From positions 3,378,501-3,442,500 of the forward strand of contig CP142453.1 in the NCBI GenBank assembly GCA_038049695.1: a DNA stretch of 64,000 nt. Direction: 5' to 3'. This DNA is from Cinnamomum chago (taxonomy: Eukaryota > Streptophyta > Magnoliopsida > Laurales > Lauraceae). Positions 23,199-35,075 of this stretch are shown piece by piece. A program made the position numbers and the translations under genes. The first letter of the stretch is position 1; every line of letters starts with the position of its first letter. The notes below the pieces were generated by a model, which was not told the origin of the DNA, searched no databases, and saw only the letters and a list, made by a program, of their open reading frames with translations.

Positions 23199-23285
23199 CT
23201 CCCCCAAACGATCTCTGGCACCAAGCAGGAACCCCACAACAGCTGATACAAGTGTGTAGAATACATAGATATCTAAAAAATAGAT
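23199..23285 (-). CDS. CALS10: CALS10 exon h
   Basis: This 87-nt exon (29 codons, phase 0) encodes IYFLDIYVFYTLVSAVV followed by GFLLGARDRLGE. The reading IYFLD fixes the acceptor at the GACAG before ATCTAT rather than at a TAG nine bases later, which would break the frame. The donor is GTGCGT. The intron that precedes it is 17.8 kb and holds an RTE LINE, a copia element and the Helitron cluster. Confidence 0.9.
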
Positions 23286-23412
23286 CTGTCAAAGAATAAG
23301 AGACAAACTGTTAAAAAAAAATGATCAAAAAACTTATTCATGTACAAAAACGAAGATGTTAGACAGAAAAACAAGAAAGAATATTAGAGTAGATTATGAC
23401 ATTCTGTATAAA

Positions 23413-23591
23413 CAGTGGCAAACCCATGATTTCTGTTTGAGTGGGGCGGACCCAAATACGTAGTTGGTTTTTGCGATCTCACGATTTTTCATGTGGGTTT
23501 TGAATCGGACCCAAAATTGTCAGTTTTGGAAGCACACCCACGGCTGAAGGGGGTGACTGCCCCCAAGACTATGTATGTAGGGCCACCTCTG
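23413..23591. mobile_element. small hAT-like MITE
   Basis: It starts CAGTGGCAAACCCATGATTT and ends ...GGGCCACCTCTG, whose reverse complement begins CAGAGGTGGCCC. The flanks TGTATAAA (23405-23412) and CGTATAAA (23592-23599) match at 7 of 8 bases, fitting an 8-bp hAT duplication. It is 179 bp and has no coding capacity. Confidence 0.55.
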
Positions 23592-24499
23592 CGTATAAAT
23601 AACGAATAAGATACACAAGAAAAGTCTGTATTAAACCGCAACCATGTGCATGGGCCTTTACTATCATGCTTAAAATTATGTCAGTGTACTATAGGCAAGG
23701 CCTGAACCCATTATATACTCCTGTGGTTCTAACTCAAACATCCAAAGCTAAAAGATCACCATGTCCCAACTATGTTAAGGGTCAACTAGATAAATTCTAT
23801 CTTGCCATTCCAGTCTATCCAGGCTAAAAGATACTGTTTAATCTGTTTTTATATTAGTTTCCTTTGTATTTTTCCAACATAGTTTTTTTTCTTGGTCTCC
23901 TATCAACCTTTTTAAGCATATCCGTTTTAATGGTAAATTGGTAACATGACCCAAACTTGGAACCCAATGAGCACCTTCCCCCCACCCCCACACCATCCAA
24001 CAAAAATAAAATAAAATAAAAAACACTCATACTTCCCTTCTCTTCCTTCTTCCCCCCCCAAAAAAAGGGAAAGTTCCAAATAATTAACCAAGCAAAGGAA
24101 AAGTAACTGAGCAAGCTTTGTACATACGAAAATTTTTACTACCATCCACGAAAACCCAAGGCCGATTCCAAGCAACAAAGGCAAAAGGCCAAAAGAAAAT
24201 AATAAGAAGAAACTACCCAAAGTGAAATGGAACAAACACAACAGAGATCAGCAGAACTGTGGTTTTAAGAATTGGCCGAGCCCAAGACGACTCAGTCAAC
24301 TCATATCAGACAGAATCCCGGATTGAATGGCTAGGACTCAGCTGAGTCATGAAGCAACATAGCCATTATATTGGACTAAATGGTGATCAACTTGCAACCA
24401 ATACTTGGTTTCAAAACCATGAGGATAACACTACGGAAAAAACACTGGATAAAATTATTTATAAAATGGTACTTTTACAAAAAAATAAATAAATGGTAC
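23592..24499. other. intron sequence, nothing recognised
   Basis: AT-rich sequence within the 17.8-kb CALS10 intron g-h, with low-complexity AAAATA and C-rich runs near 23980-24060. The overlapping open frames here are not convincing. Confidence 0.35.
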
Positions 24500-25273
24500 C
24501 ATATCATTAGTGCCTATGCTCCCCAAGCAGGATTAGATGAAAGTGTCAAGAGCTAATTCTGGGAGGAGATGGACAGTTTACACCGAGAAATTCCAACTAG
24601 TCAAAAGAGTTTCCTAGGAGAGGACTTAAATGGGCATGTAGGAAACGATAATAGAGGATATGAGAGCATGCATGAAGGACAAAGATTTGGAGAAAAGAAT
24701 GAGTTAGGATACACTATCTTGGACTTTGCATTACCATTAGACCTTGTAATAGCAAACACTTACTTTAAACAGAGAGGAGCATCTAATTACTTGTAAAAGT
24801 GGAACTAACAGGAGCCAGATAGACTTTTTTCTTAGTTAAAGAACATGAGGTAAAGATTGTATGGTTATTCCATGAGAGAGTTTGAGCACACAACATAGGT
24901 TAGTAGTTATAGATACTTGCATTAGAAGTACAAAAAGAGTAGTAGTAAATAAAATATACCCTTAAACAAGGTGGAGGAATTTGAAAGGAGAAAGAACAAC
25001 AATATTTAAAGGTAAAGTGATTGAGGATCGAGAATGGGATTTTGAGGGAGAAATAACAGAGATGCCAAAACAAATGGCTAATGTATTAGGAAGGAAGCAA
25101 AAGAGGTGCTTGGAGAGACGAGAGGAAGAGAACACTATAATAAAGAAAAACCCATTTGAAATGTTTTGGGCATGTTCAACGTACGCTAGCAACGACGCCA
25201 ATAAAGAAAAGTTTGGCTATGAAGGTTGATGGCCCATCAAGGGAAAGGGGTAGGCCAAAGAGGACGTGAATGG
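24500..25273 (+). mobile_element. RTE-type LINE, 5' piece (split by the copia element)
   Basis: The plus strand reads ISAYAPQAGLDESVKS, then DLNGHVGNDNRGYESMH and FGEKNELGYTILDFALPLDL before VIANTYF, the plant RTE endonuclease domain. It then jumps to decayed sequence ending near the GRPKRT motif of RTE ORFs. It is 5' truncated and internally deleted, with several stops and shifts. The sequence resumes after the copia element at 32076. Confidence 0.8.
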
Positions 25274-25751
25274 TGTAAGGAAATTAATTTAGGCCCATTA
25301 CTTGGACCACAAGTCCTTTCCTTTCTAGAAGTGTGGTCATAATAGGAATTCCGTTTTCATAGGATACATATGCTATAATTACTCAAAAAGGTTTCCTAAT
25401 GAGATAGTTTCTTTAATATTCTCTACCTTGATGGACGGTTGAGATTAAATCTAAAGTAAACCTAATTGGGAAATTTGGTCCTCTCTCCACCTATAAATAA
25501 TGCCTTTGGTCCATCACAAAGGTTACACACAAAATCAACACATTAAGGTTTATAGGCAAGGAGAGAGAAACCAAAACCATTCACCCAGCCTCTTCTTCGA
25601 CGGATGTCAACAACAGTGCCAGATAGCAGGATCGGAAAGCTCTCTGCATCAGGATGTCTGGAGGTACTCTTCAACTTATTTAAGATTGAATCCTATATGT
25701 GATTATCATGTTGTTCTCGATCTTAGGGTTCATGTTAATAATGGTATCACA
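25274..25751 (+). repeat. copia 5' LTR
   Basis: 478 bp, TGTAAGG...ATCACA. It contains a TATAAATAAT box-like word (about 25492-25501) that could serve as promoter. Confidence 0.92.
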
Positions 25752-25753
25752 TG

Positions 25754-25765
25754 TGGTATCAGAGC
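25754..25765 (+). promoter_or_regulatory. copia primer binding site, Met-tRNA type
   Basis: TGGTATCAGAGC sits 2 bp after the 5' LTR, the usual position and tRNA choice for plant copia elements. Confidence 0.9.
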
Positions 25766-27128
25766 ATGGTTTTAGAACACATGATCGTCCATTAATTAAG
25801 TTTTGATTCATTATTATTATTATGATGCATAAAATTTCTGCGTAAGTTGAAAAAAATAAAATAAAATAAAATTATGAGAGCAGTGCATCCATCACATCGT
25901 GCCATGAAACGGAGCACATGCACTGTAACCAGACAAAAGATTGGAGTGGGTTGCATGTGCTTGAACCAGAGGCATATAGATAGATAGGAGGTGTAAATAT
26001 CAGAAGACCACCCTTCTTGATTGATCGATCGATGGATGTAATTATAATCATTGTAGTAGAATAAATAAAAAGAGGTCCTGTACGCGAAAGGGACGGGTCT
26101 TCTTCGTTTACCCCACATCGAATGTTACTCCTTGAGCTTCTTTTCACATTAGGACAGATGAGACCGGCAAGAAAAGGAGGCCTCATTGGGTACGGTTATA
26201 TTCCACCAATACCATGCCCATCTTTTACTTTAAAAAAAAAAAAAAAAAAAATCCAATACAAGCTCAGTTGAGCCTGGCCCGATTGACTAATTGGGCAGGC
26301 TTATGGTGATTAACATCAACGGCCCTTGTCAGGATTGGGCCGGACATGGGCCTGGATTTCCATCAGCCCGGCCCGACACAGGCCATGAAGAGCCCTAATT
26401 TCAGCGGAATCATGTATCAATTTGAATGGAGCCAAGTGGTGGATCAATCAGAGAGGTTGTGTGGTTTTGCATGCTTGAATGAGCCAACTGTCAGGCCTGA
26501 ATAGTCCATTTTGAAATAATTTTTCATATAGTTGAACCTTGATATAATATGTAAACCGTTGGAAGTCAAAGCTTTTCGAATGTAAGGAGGACGACCAGGT
26601 AATCTATCAACCAGATACTGGAAAGTTAATTCTAGAAATCAGATGGTCTGACTTGTCTCAATGGGCCCTAAAGAGCCATCCAACAGCCCTCCGGGCCTCG
26701 GCCTTCTCTATCAGTACCTTTTATATATTGAATGATCTATCATAAATACATGCAACATATAATGTTTATGTTCATATTAAACTAATTTTGATCACCAAAG
26801 TTATATGCTTAAGGTTAGGTCTCACCACAGTGACCCTAACCATTAAACACTGATATTTGGCCCTAATAGTACCATCATGATGTTTACATTACATATTGTT
26901 CAAGCGCATGAAACTTTTAATCGCCCACAGGTGGATTATATTCATACGTTTGAACAATAATTAAGGAGTGTTTGTTCATAATTAAGAGTAACATCACTCA
27001 TTAGCACCACTTTGAATATGACGACCTTAGGTGGTATAATGTGTAGAAATTATGGTGACTACCCACAGGAGCACCTAAATTTTATGTCGTATATATTCAT
27101 ATCTTATGCATGTGTTGTCTTCTTTTAA
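25766..27128 (+). other. copia leader, unusually long
   Basis: There are 1.36 kb between the primer site and gag. It includes a 21-base A run near 26230-26252 and a GGCCC/GGGCC-rich block (26275-26390) that looks unlike the rest, possibly a small later insertion. No coding region was recognised. Confidence 0.5.
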
Positions 27129-28350
27129 TTGAAGCCTTGTTGTTGTTTCTCTATTACAGTTGTTGCACCCACTAATCTGAATTCGCATGCTACCTCTGTC
27201 ACTAAGCTCAATGGAACCAACTTTTCAGAATGGAAAGAGCAAGTTGAGTTCACATTGGGGGTACTCGAACTGGATATGGCTCTTCTTAAAGATAAGCCAG
27301 CTCCACTCACTGAAAAAAGTACCCCTGACGAAAAGGCGCTCTTTAATACTTGGGAGAGGTCTGACAGACTAAGCACCATGTTTATGCGAATGACTATTGC
27401 CACCAACATCAAAACATCACTTCCCACACCTGAGAATGCTAAGGACTATATGAAAGCCATTGAAGATAGGTTTAAGACTGCAGACAAATCCCTTGCTGGG
27501 AAACTAATGGCAGATCTTACAACCATGAAGTTTGATGGCACTCGCTCAATGCATGAGCATGTCATTGAGATGACCAACCTTGCTGCTAAACTTAAGAATT
27601 TGGGATTATCAGTGGATGAGGCCTTTCTTGTCCAATTTATCCTAAATAGTTTACCTCCTCAGTACGGGCCTTTCCAAATTCACTACAACACTATTACGGA
27701 CAAGTGGACAGTGAATGAATTGGCTAATAAACTGGTTCAAGAGGAGGCCAGGCTGAATCAACAAGGTATTAAAGTAGCTCATCTCGTTCAAGGAGTTGGA
27801 CATAAAGCTGGGAAAAAGAATAAATCAGGCCAGAAAAGGGCACCGCCCAGACCTAATGAGGCTAGTAAGAACCCCAAGAAGAAAAAGAAGGAAGACGTAT
27901 GTAGATTTTGCAAGAAACCTGGACATTTTCAGGCAGACTGCATTAAACGTAAAGAATGGTTCGAAAAGAAAGGTAACCCTATGGGTTTCGTAAGTTATTT
28001 CGAATCAAATCTTACTTATGTTTCTTCTGGTACTTGGTGGATTGACACTGGTGCTAATGTTCGTGTTTCCAATTCAATGCAGGGATTCCTTACGATCCAA
28101 ACCATAAACCCAAGTGAGAACTATCTTTTTATGGGGAACAAAGACAAAGCTCCAGTTGAAGCTATTGGCACTTTTCGTCTTGTTTTAGATAGCGGTTATC
28201 AGTTAGACTTATGTCAAACTCTTTATGTTCCGTCTATTTCTCGTAATTTGGTTTCTGTAAGCGCACTTGATAAAGTTGGTTATTCGTTTGAAGTAGGAAA
28301 TGATAATTTCAGTTTATTTAAAAATTCTAGTCGCATTGGTTTTGGAATAT
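27129..28350 (+). pseudogene. copia gag and protease region (fossil)
   Basis: A copia gag domain (LNGTNFSEWKEQVEFTLG ... LPPQYGPFQIHYNTI) is followed by a CCHC knuckle (CRFCKKPGHFQADC). Then comes the aspartic protease with a WWIDTGANVRVSN active-site motif. Confidence 0.88.
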
Positions 28351-28460
28351 AGATTGACGGGCTATACAAGTTACATCTTAATAGTCCATTTACTGAAACC
28401 CATCTTACCCTGCATTCTAAGGAAACAAAACGAAAGTCATCTAAAAACGACTCTTATATC

Positions 28461-29350
28461 TTGTGGCATAAAAGACTGGGTCACATATCCAGTGAAAGAA
28501 TCAAACGATTAGTAAAAGATGGTGTCCTTCCGGATCTAGATTTTACTAATATTACAGTATGTGTGGATTGTATTAAAGGCAAAACAACAAAACACACAAA
28601 GAAAGGAGCCACAAGAAGTACTCAGCTTCTTGAATTAATTCATACAGACATTTGCGGACCTTTTGATGTTCCAACCTTTGGGGGAGAAAATTACTTCATT
28701 ACCTTTATTGATGATTACTCACGTTACTGTTACCTATACTTGTTGCATGACAAATCTCAGTCTGTGGATGCTGTACAAGTATTCATTACTGAAGTCGAAA
28801 GGCAACTAGATAGAAAAGTGAAAATCATAAGATCAGATAGAGGTGGTGAGTTTTATAGTAGGTATGATGAAACAGGACAACATCCTGGACCTTTTGCAAA
28901 ACTCCTCCAAAAGCTTGGAATTGTTGCCCAATATACAACGCCTGGTTCTCCATGGCAGAATGGTGTAGCTGAAAGGCGAAATCGTACATACATGGAAATG
29001 GTTAGATCCATGATGAGTCATGCCAACTTACCTATATCCTTGTGGATGGATGCTCTACGCACAGCTGTTTATATCTTGAATAGGGTTCCCAGTAAGGCAG
29101 TTCCAAAGACACCTTTTGAACTGTGGAAAGGATGGAAACCTAGTTTAAGACATCTCCAAATTTGGGGTTGCCCAGCTGAGGCTAGAGTCTACAACCCACA
29201 TGAAAAGAAATTGGACCTTAAAACGATCAGTGGTTACTTTATAGGTTACCCAGAAAAGTCCAAAGGATTTAGGTTTTACTGTCCTAACCATAGTACAAGA
29301 ATTGTTGAAACCGGTAATGCTAGATTCTTTGAAAATGGTGAAATTAGTGG
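28461..29350 (+). pseudogene. copia integrase region (fossil)
   Basis: A pre-integrase zinc motif ([25 protein letters not shown]) leads into a DDE core ([53 protein letters not shown]). Confidence 0.9.
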
Positions 29351-29559
29351 GAGTAATAAACCTAAAGATGTGATCATTCAGGAAATCAGGGTACCTATCC
29401 CTTTACCCTCTATTCCGAAAGATATTGGAAATCCTCCCGTTGTTGAACCATTTAACAATGAGGAAAATCCAATAAATGATCAACAACTCCATAATGAGAT
29501 TGTCACCAATGAACATATGGATGATGCACCAGAGGAACCGGCATTAAGAAGGTCTCAAA

Positions 29560-31200
29560 GACAAAAGAGATCAGCTATTTCCGATGATTACATGCTTTAC
29601 CAAGTAGAATCTGAAGAAGGGACAATTAAAGACCCGGTTTCTTATTCACAAGCCATTAAGGATGTTAATTCTAGTAAATGGATTGATGCCATGAAGGAAG
29701 AATTGAAATCTATGGATGAAAATCAAGTATGGGAAGTTGTTCAATTGCCTCCAGGACACAAACCAGTTGGCTGTAAATGGGTCTTCAAGACCAAACGCGA
29801 CTGCAAAGGCAATATTGAACGACATAAAGCCAGACTCGTTGCCAAAGGTTTTAATCAGAAAGAAGGCATTGATTATACTGAAACTTTTTCCCCTGTGTCC
29901 AGGAAGGATTCTCTTAGAATTATCATGGCATTAGTAGCTCACTATGACCCCGAGTTACATCAAATGGATGTGAAAACCGCCTTTCTTAATGGAGACTTGG
30001 AAGAAGAAGTCTACATGCGTCAACCTGAAGGCTTCATAATTGAAGGTCAGGAAGACATGGTCTGCAAACTTAAGAAATCAATATATGGACTGAAGCAAGC
30101 TTCGAGGCAATGATACCTAAAGTTTCATGAAATCATTACTGCCTTCGATTTCAAAGAAAACATAGTTGACCCTTGCATATATCTAAAGATCAGTGGGAGT
30201 AAGTTCATATTTTTGGTTCTGTATGTTGATGACATATTACTGGCTAGTAGCGACCTTGGTTTGTTACATGAAACAAAGGATTATCTCTTTAAGAACTTTG
30301 AAATGAAAGATATGGGTGAGGCTTCTTATGTGATAGGAATAGAAATATTCCGTGATAGGTCACTTGGTATTTTGGGATTGTCTCAACAAGCATATATTGA
30401 CAAAGTTCTAGAGAGATTTGGCATGATGACATGTTCCTCTAGTCCTGTTCCACTGCATAAAGGAGACAAGCTTGATCTTACGCAGTGTCCACAGAACGAA
30501 TTGGAACGTAAAGAAATGGAAAAATATCCTTATGCTTCTCTTGTAGGAAGTTTGATGTATGCACAGGTCTGTACAAGACCTGACATTAGTCATGCTGTTG
30601 GCATGCTGGGTAGATTTCAAAGTAACCCAGGAATCGCTCATTGGAAAGCTGCAAAGAAAGTACTGAGATACCTCAAGGGAACAAGGAATTATATGCTCAC
30701 ATACAGAAAATCAAGTCACCTACAGGTGACTGGTTATTCGGATTCAGATTTTGCTGGATGTCCTGACACCAGACTTTGCACTCTTGGCTATGTGTATCTC
30801 TTATGTGGAGGAGCAATATCATGGAAAAGCCAGAAGTCCGAGTTGCTTTACACATCCACCATGATGGCTGAATATGTGGCATGTTATGAGGCTGCAATTC
30901 AAGGAACATGGTTGCGTAATTTTATCACTCAGTTTGGAGCCTTGAGTTTCATCTCTAAGCCATTAACTATTTACTGTGACAATGATGCTGCAACCTTTTT
31001 CTCCAAGCATGACAGGATATCTAAGGGATCCAAACACATGGACCTTAAATATCTATCACTGAAGCAAGATGTTAGATTACAGAAATTTGTCATTGAGTCT
31101 ATACGTACAGATTTCATGGTCGCAGACATATTCACGAAAGGACTACCTCCAAAGACCTTTCAGGGACATACTGAAAGCATGGGTCTTCAAGATAGTTCTT
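29560..31200 (+). pseudogene. copia reverse transcriptase and RNase H region (fossil)
   Basis: RT motifs are [59 protein letters not shown] and the active-site LYVDDILLAS. RNase H motifs are GYSDSDFAGCPDTR, ISWKSQKSE and the C-terminal VADIFTKGLP. Confidence 0.9.
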
Positions 31201-31592
31201 AATTATCATTTTCTGCCATTATATTTCTGTACTTGTATTTGACATTTATTGAGCTCTTAATGCAACTCTACATCTACTATTTCTGTTTTTTCCATTGTGT
31301 ACATAATTATGTTTGGATAAATGATAAATAGAAACAGTCTTTAAACAAAGACATTATGAGACCATTATGTAAATCTCATCTTATGGTCTAGTTATGACGG
31401 TTGTAAATGACGTAGTACATGGAAGTAAACATGTTGCAAAATAATATGTGCACGCCATGACTCTCATTAACAACCGAATTAGCCAAGACACTTATGCTAA
31501 CCGAATAAAGGAGTGTTTAGCATATAATGCGCGCCTTATGATCCGTAAAAATGAAAACATTAATGGATCTTCCTATTGACCAAGTGGGAGAC

Positions 31593-32070
31593 TGTAAGGA
31601 AATTAATTTAGGCCCATTACTTGGACCACAAGTCCTTTCCTTTCTAGAAGTGTGGTCATAATAGGAATTCCGTTTTCATATGATACATATGCTATAATTA
31701 CTCAAAAAGGTTTCCTAATGAGATAGTTTCTTTAATATTCTCTACCTTGATGGACGGTTGAAATTAAATCTAAAGTAAACCTAATTGAGAAATTTGGTCC
31801 TCTCTCCACCTATAAATAAAGCCTTTGGTCCATCACAAAGGTTACACACAAAATCAACACATTAAGGTTTATAGGCAAGGAGAGAGAAACCAAAACCATT
31901 CACCCAGCCTCTTCTTCGACGGATCTCAATAACAGTGCCAGACAGCAGGATCGAAAAGCTCTCTGCATCAGGATGTCTGGAGGTACTCTTCAACTTATTT
32001 AAGATTGAATCCTATATGTGATTATCATGTTGTTCTCGATCTTAGGGTTCATGTTAATAATGGTATAACA
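31593..32070 (+). repeat. copia 3' LTR
   Basis: 478 bp, TGTAAGG...ATAACA, about 98% identical to the 5' copy. A purine-rich tract (AAGTGGGAGA) lies immediately upstream. Confidence 0.92.
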
Positions 32071-32210
32071 AATGGAGGTAGTAAACATAGATATGAAGAA
32101 GTGTAACTTATATGAGGATTTGACTCGAGATAGATCAAAATGGAGAAACAGAATTCGTGTAGCCGACCCCAACATAATTGGGACAAGGCTTTGATGATGA
32201 TGACGATGAG
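32071..32210 (+). mobile_element. RTE-type LINE, 3' piece
   Basis: It continues the interrupted LINE: MEVVNIDMKKCNLYEDLTRD, then RSKWRNRIRVADPN, followed by a stop and a (TGATGA)-like tail, the usual 3' terminus of plant RTE LINEs. The first five bases (AATGG) are the duplicated copia target. Confidence 0.8.
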
Positions 32211-32625
32211 AATGAGGCTTTTACAATGAGCACAACTAAATAGAAGTCCAACAGTATGATAGATGCAGGACAAACCTGAGGTTGAGCCGGTCAGTCCCAA
32301 AAAAAAATTTAGCAGAAGGTCCAATAAAAGGAGAGACTTCCAGAGGGTGCAGCATACTTTAGTAGTAGCTAGAATTGTTTCCCAAATAGAATTAGGGAAC
32401 TAGTAGCTATATAAAGGATCCCTCTTATTAAGAAGTTGATTGATGAATAAAGAAATTTTCTCCCTGAGTTTCCTTTCGGATGTCTGTCTTTGGTGTGAGA
32501 CCATAACTGTCTGTGGTGCGAAGCCTAGACATGTGATCTATCCTAAAGCTTTGGCCTGGAGAGTAGTTTCTGGCTACCCTTCCCCTACCCACTCTGCATC
32601 AAAGGTGACATGATCCAGCAACATG
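32211..32625. other. possible LTR fragment between the LINE and the Helitrons
   Basis: The stretch CTAGTAGCTATATAAAGGATC (one TATATAAA word) and a following AATAAAG resemble the core of a plant LTR promoter, but I found no ends, primer site or partner. No gene was recognised. Confidence 0.3.
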
Positions 32626-32706
32626 TCTATACCATAAATATAAAAGCAGGAGTTTTTGGTCGACTCTATGCCCACACACGTGCCACCATACATGTGCCAT
32701 ACCCCA

Positions 32707-33235
32707 TAGTAAGAAGAAACCCTCGTTGGCCTCTCAAGCAGAAACCCTTCTCGTTGCTCTGCCCTCTCTCATCGATCCACCGCCGGAGCTCGAGCGATCG
32801 ATCGCTGAAGACGTCTCCTCTCTCAGCCCTAAGGTGCTGCTTCTTCTTCTTCTTCCCTCTTTTCTCTCTTCTTCTCCTATGTCCTCTCCTTTTCTTTTCT
32901 CTGTTTCTTTCCTGTACCATTTTTTCCTCATATAGTGTATATGTGACTACTTCTTGTTTTGCTATAGTAAGAAGAAACCCTCGTTGGCCTCCCAACCATA
33001 AACCCTTCTCGCTGCTCTGCCCTCTCTCATCAATCCACCGCCGGAGCTCGAGCAATCGATCGCTGAAGATGTCTCCTCTCTCAGCCCTAAGGTGCTGCTT
33101 CTTCTTCTTCTTCTTCCCTCTTTTCTCTTTTCTCTCTTCTTCTCCTATGTCCTCTCCTTTTCTTTTCTCTGTTTCTTTCCTGTACCATTTTTTCCTCATA
33201 TAGTGAATATGTGACTACTTCTTGTTTTGCTATTA
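32707..33235 (+). repeat. 258-bp tandem duplication with CT-rich exon-like leader
   Basis: Copy 1 (32707-32964) and copy 2 (32965-33235, with about 12 extra bases in a CTT run) both begin TAGTAAGAAGAAACCCTCG and end TTCTTGTTTTGCTAT. Each includes a GC-richer block (CCACCGCCGGAGCTCGAGC) ending CCTAAG|GTGCTG, like a first exon and donor. Confidence 0.88.
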
Positions 33236-34229
33236 GATATTGTTTGTTTACATTTGTTTTTGGTCTAATTAGGTTTTTTAATTTGCTTCTTTCATCAATC
33301 TTGAACAAATTTTTAGGTGGTTTTTTTTTCAATTTCTTATGAATTATGGATTATGTTGATTTTAATTTGCCAGCTTCCTCTTTTCTGTTTTTGAGCCATG
33401 GTTTGTTCAGTGTTCAACAACGAAAGGAGAATGGAAAGGTAAGAAAGCACGTGATGCTATGTTGAATACTTTACAGAAGGTTAGAAACTTTGAGAAGCCA
33501 ATTTAAGTTTTTATGTACTAAAGGAAAGAGATCTCCTATCCAAAACATACCTCCCCAGTTGATTTCTCCTCTTGTTTTACTAGGGTAGGTGAAGAGGGGT
33601 TATTTTCATGGGGGAAATGTGTAGATCGAAAGTGCATTATAGCATCAAGAGAGGCCAACAGGCATAAGAACGGGGAGGCCAAGGAAAGGAATCCTGATTC
33701 ATGATACTATGCTTGGGCATTGTACTCAGAGACTTTTGAATCCCTACTTATTAATAATGTTGGTTGGAAGGTGGAGAGTAGAGCATGAAGTGACCATTGT
33801 CAGCGTGCTATAGCTACTAGGCAAAAAAGAAAAAAAAATCACCCATACTTCTCTATGTAGGATTGCATTCTCCCCCAACCCTTTATTCAAACCTATTTGG
33901 CTTTTCTTTCTTTTCAAGTTTCTGGGCTCTTTGTGATACTGATGAAAGGAAAGAGATGTTGTGTTTCTTCAATTTCATCACTCTCTTTCTATCTTTCCAT
34001 GGCAATGAAAGGGTTCTTTACCATTTGATTTTTTAATTTGACTATGATGACTGAAAGCCCCCTCTTAAACAATAAGTGAATTGGGTTGAGTTAGTGAAGA
34101 GAAAAAAGAAGTGGGTACTGTCAGTTTTTTTTTTCCTTAAAGAGGTACATTTCTTCACAATGCATTTTTTTGATGTCTTATTTCAAGGTGTCAATCTCAT
34201 TCTTATGTTCCCCCTCTTTTGCTTGTCTG

Positions 34230-35075
34230 TTTCATTTCTAAATGCCAAGAAGAAGGTGGCATCATCTAAGCCTAAGGCAAAGAAGGGTCAGAAGGAAAAT
34301 ACGGTGAATGATCTAAACATATCCAAACGTGCTCCAACTGCCTTCTTTCTTTTCATGTATGCAACTCTCTATCGATTTCCTTTTTTTTTTTTTTAAATTT
34401 TGTTATCAATATAGAGGATTGGTTTTTATTCTAAAAATTCCTTATTAAAGTGACACATTTCTATTCATATCAATGCAATTTAAATAATGTTTAATTATGG
34501 ATTAAATGAAATTAAAATTTGTGTCATTTGAATTGATGATTTATGAGCAATTTATATGCCTTCACTTAAATAAGTGCTTTATGGCAGGGATGACTTGAAC
34601 AAAGAATATAAAGAGGCTAATTTAGAATTAAAAAAAAAGTTTTTTAACCGTAAGACATCTAACATTCACCATTCATTCCTTTTGATGGGTTCCATTCACA
34701 TTGCTATTAATTGTCATGAAACTATGGTGGTTAAATCTTCTCTTTGATTTGTAAACAAATGGTTGCAAATAATTGGAACGCGGAAATCCATGACACTATC
34801 AATTGTCATGAAACTATGGTGGTTAAACCTTCTCTTTGATTTGTAAACAAATGGTTGCAAAGAATGGGGTTCAGAAGTGGAAACCCATGAAGTAAGCACC
34901 ATGTTTCCTCATTTACTTTCTTTTCTCAAACACTACTTTGTCATTAGGCTGCTGACATGTTTTCATTTTGTTACCATAAAACCCAAGAAAAAAGAAACCT
35001 TACTTGGATGGGTGCTCAGAACCCAATGCAAAGTATAAGAAAGTTGTGGAAAAATACAATACTCAAAACTAACAA
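34230..35075 (+). pseudogene. HMGB: captured HMGB (high-mobility-group box) gene fragment
   Basis: Exon-like pieces, in order, with introns between them. First, KKVASSKPKAKKGQKENT and ISKRAPTAFFLFM up to a GTATGC donor at 34357. Second, after an AG at 34587, DDLNKEYKEANLELKKK. Third, VAKNGVQKWKPMK near 34852-34890. Last, KKPYLDGCSEPNAKYKKVVE then KYNTQN and a stop. Plant HMGB proteins have KRPPSAFFVFM, DFRKEYKEANP, VGKAGGEKWKSM and KAPYVAKAEKRKAEY at these positions. The split Met codon (AT|G) joins exons 1 and 2 in frame. The basic N-terminal extension is typical. A roughly 107-bp tandem duplication (34690-34900) repeats the third piece with changes. It is decayed. Confidence 0.7.

Larger units (their letters stand above)
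25274..32070 (+). mobile_element. Ty1/copia LTR retrotransposon, full length, broken
   Basis: Two 478-bp LTRs (25274-25751, 31593-32070) are flanked by perfect 5-bp duplications AATGG (25269-25273, 32071-32075). Parts in order: 5' LTR, Met-tRNA primer site, a 1.36-kb leader, gag, protease, integrase, reverse transcriptase, RNase H, purine tract, 3' LTR. Domain order (integrase before RT) defines copia; I did not settle the lineage. The LTRs differ at about nine positions by hand comparison (about 2%), suggesting an age near 0.7-1.4 million years under commonly used plant rates. The coding part has about two breaks. It inserted into an RTE LINE in the CALS10 intron g-h. Confidence 0.93.

Noticed and set aside
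23838-24241. Overlapping minus-strand frames with hydrophobic segments
   Set aside because: T-rich low-complexity sequence in an intron; not a callose synthase exon because exons g and h join in frame without it.
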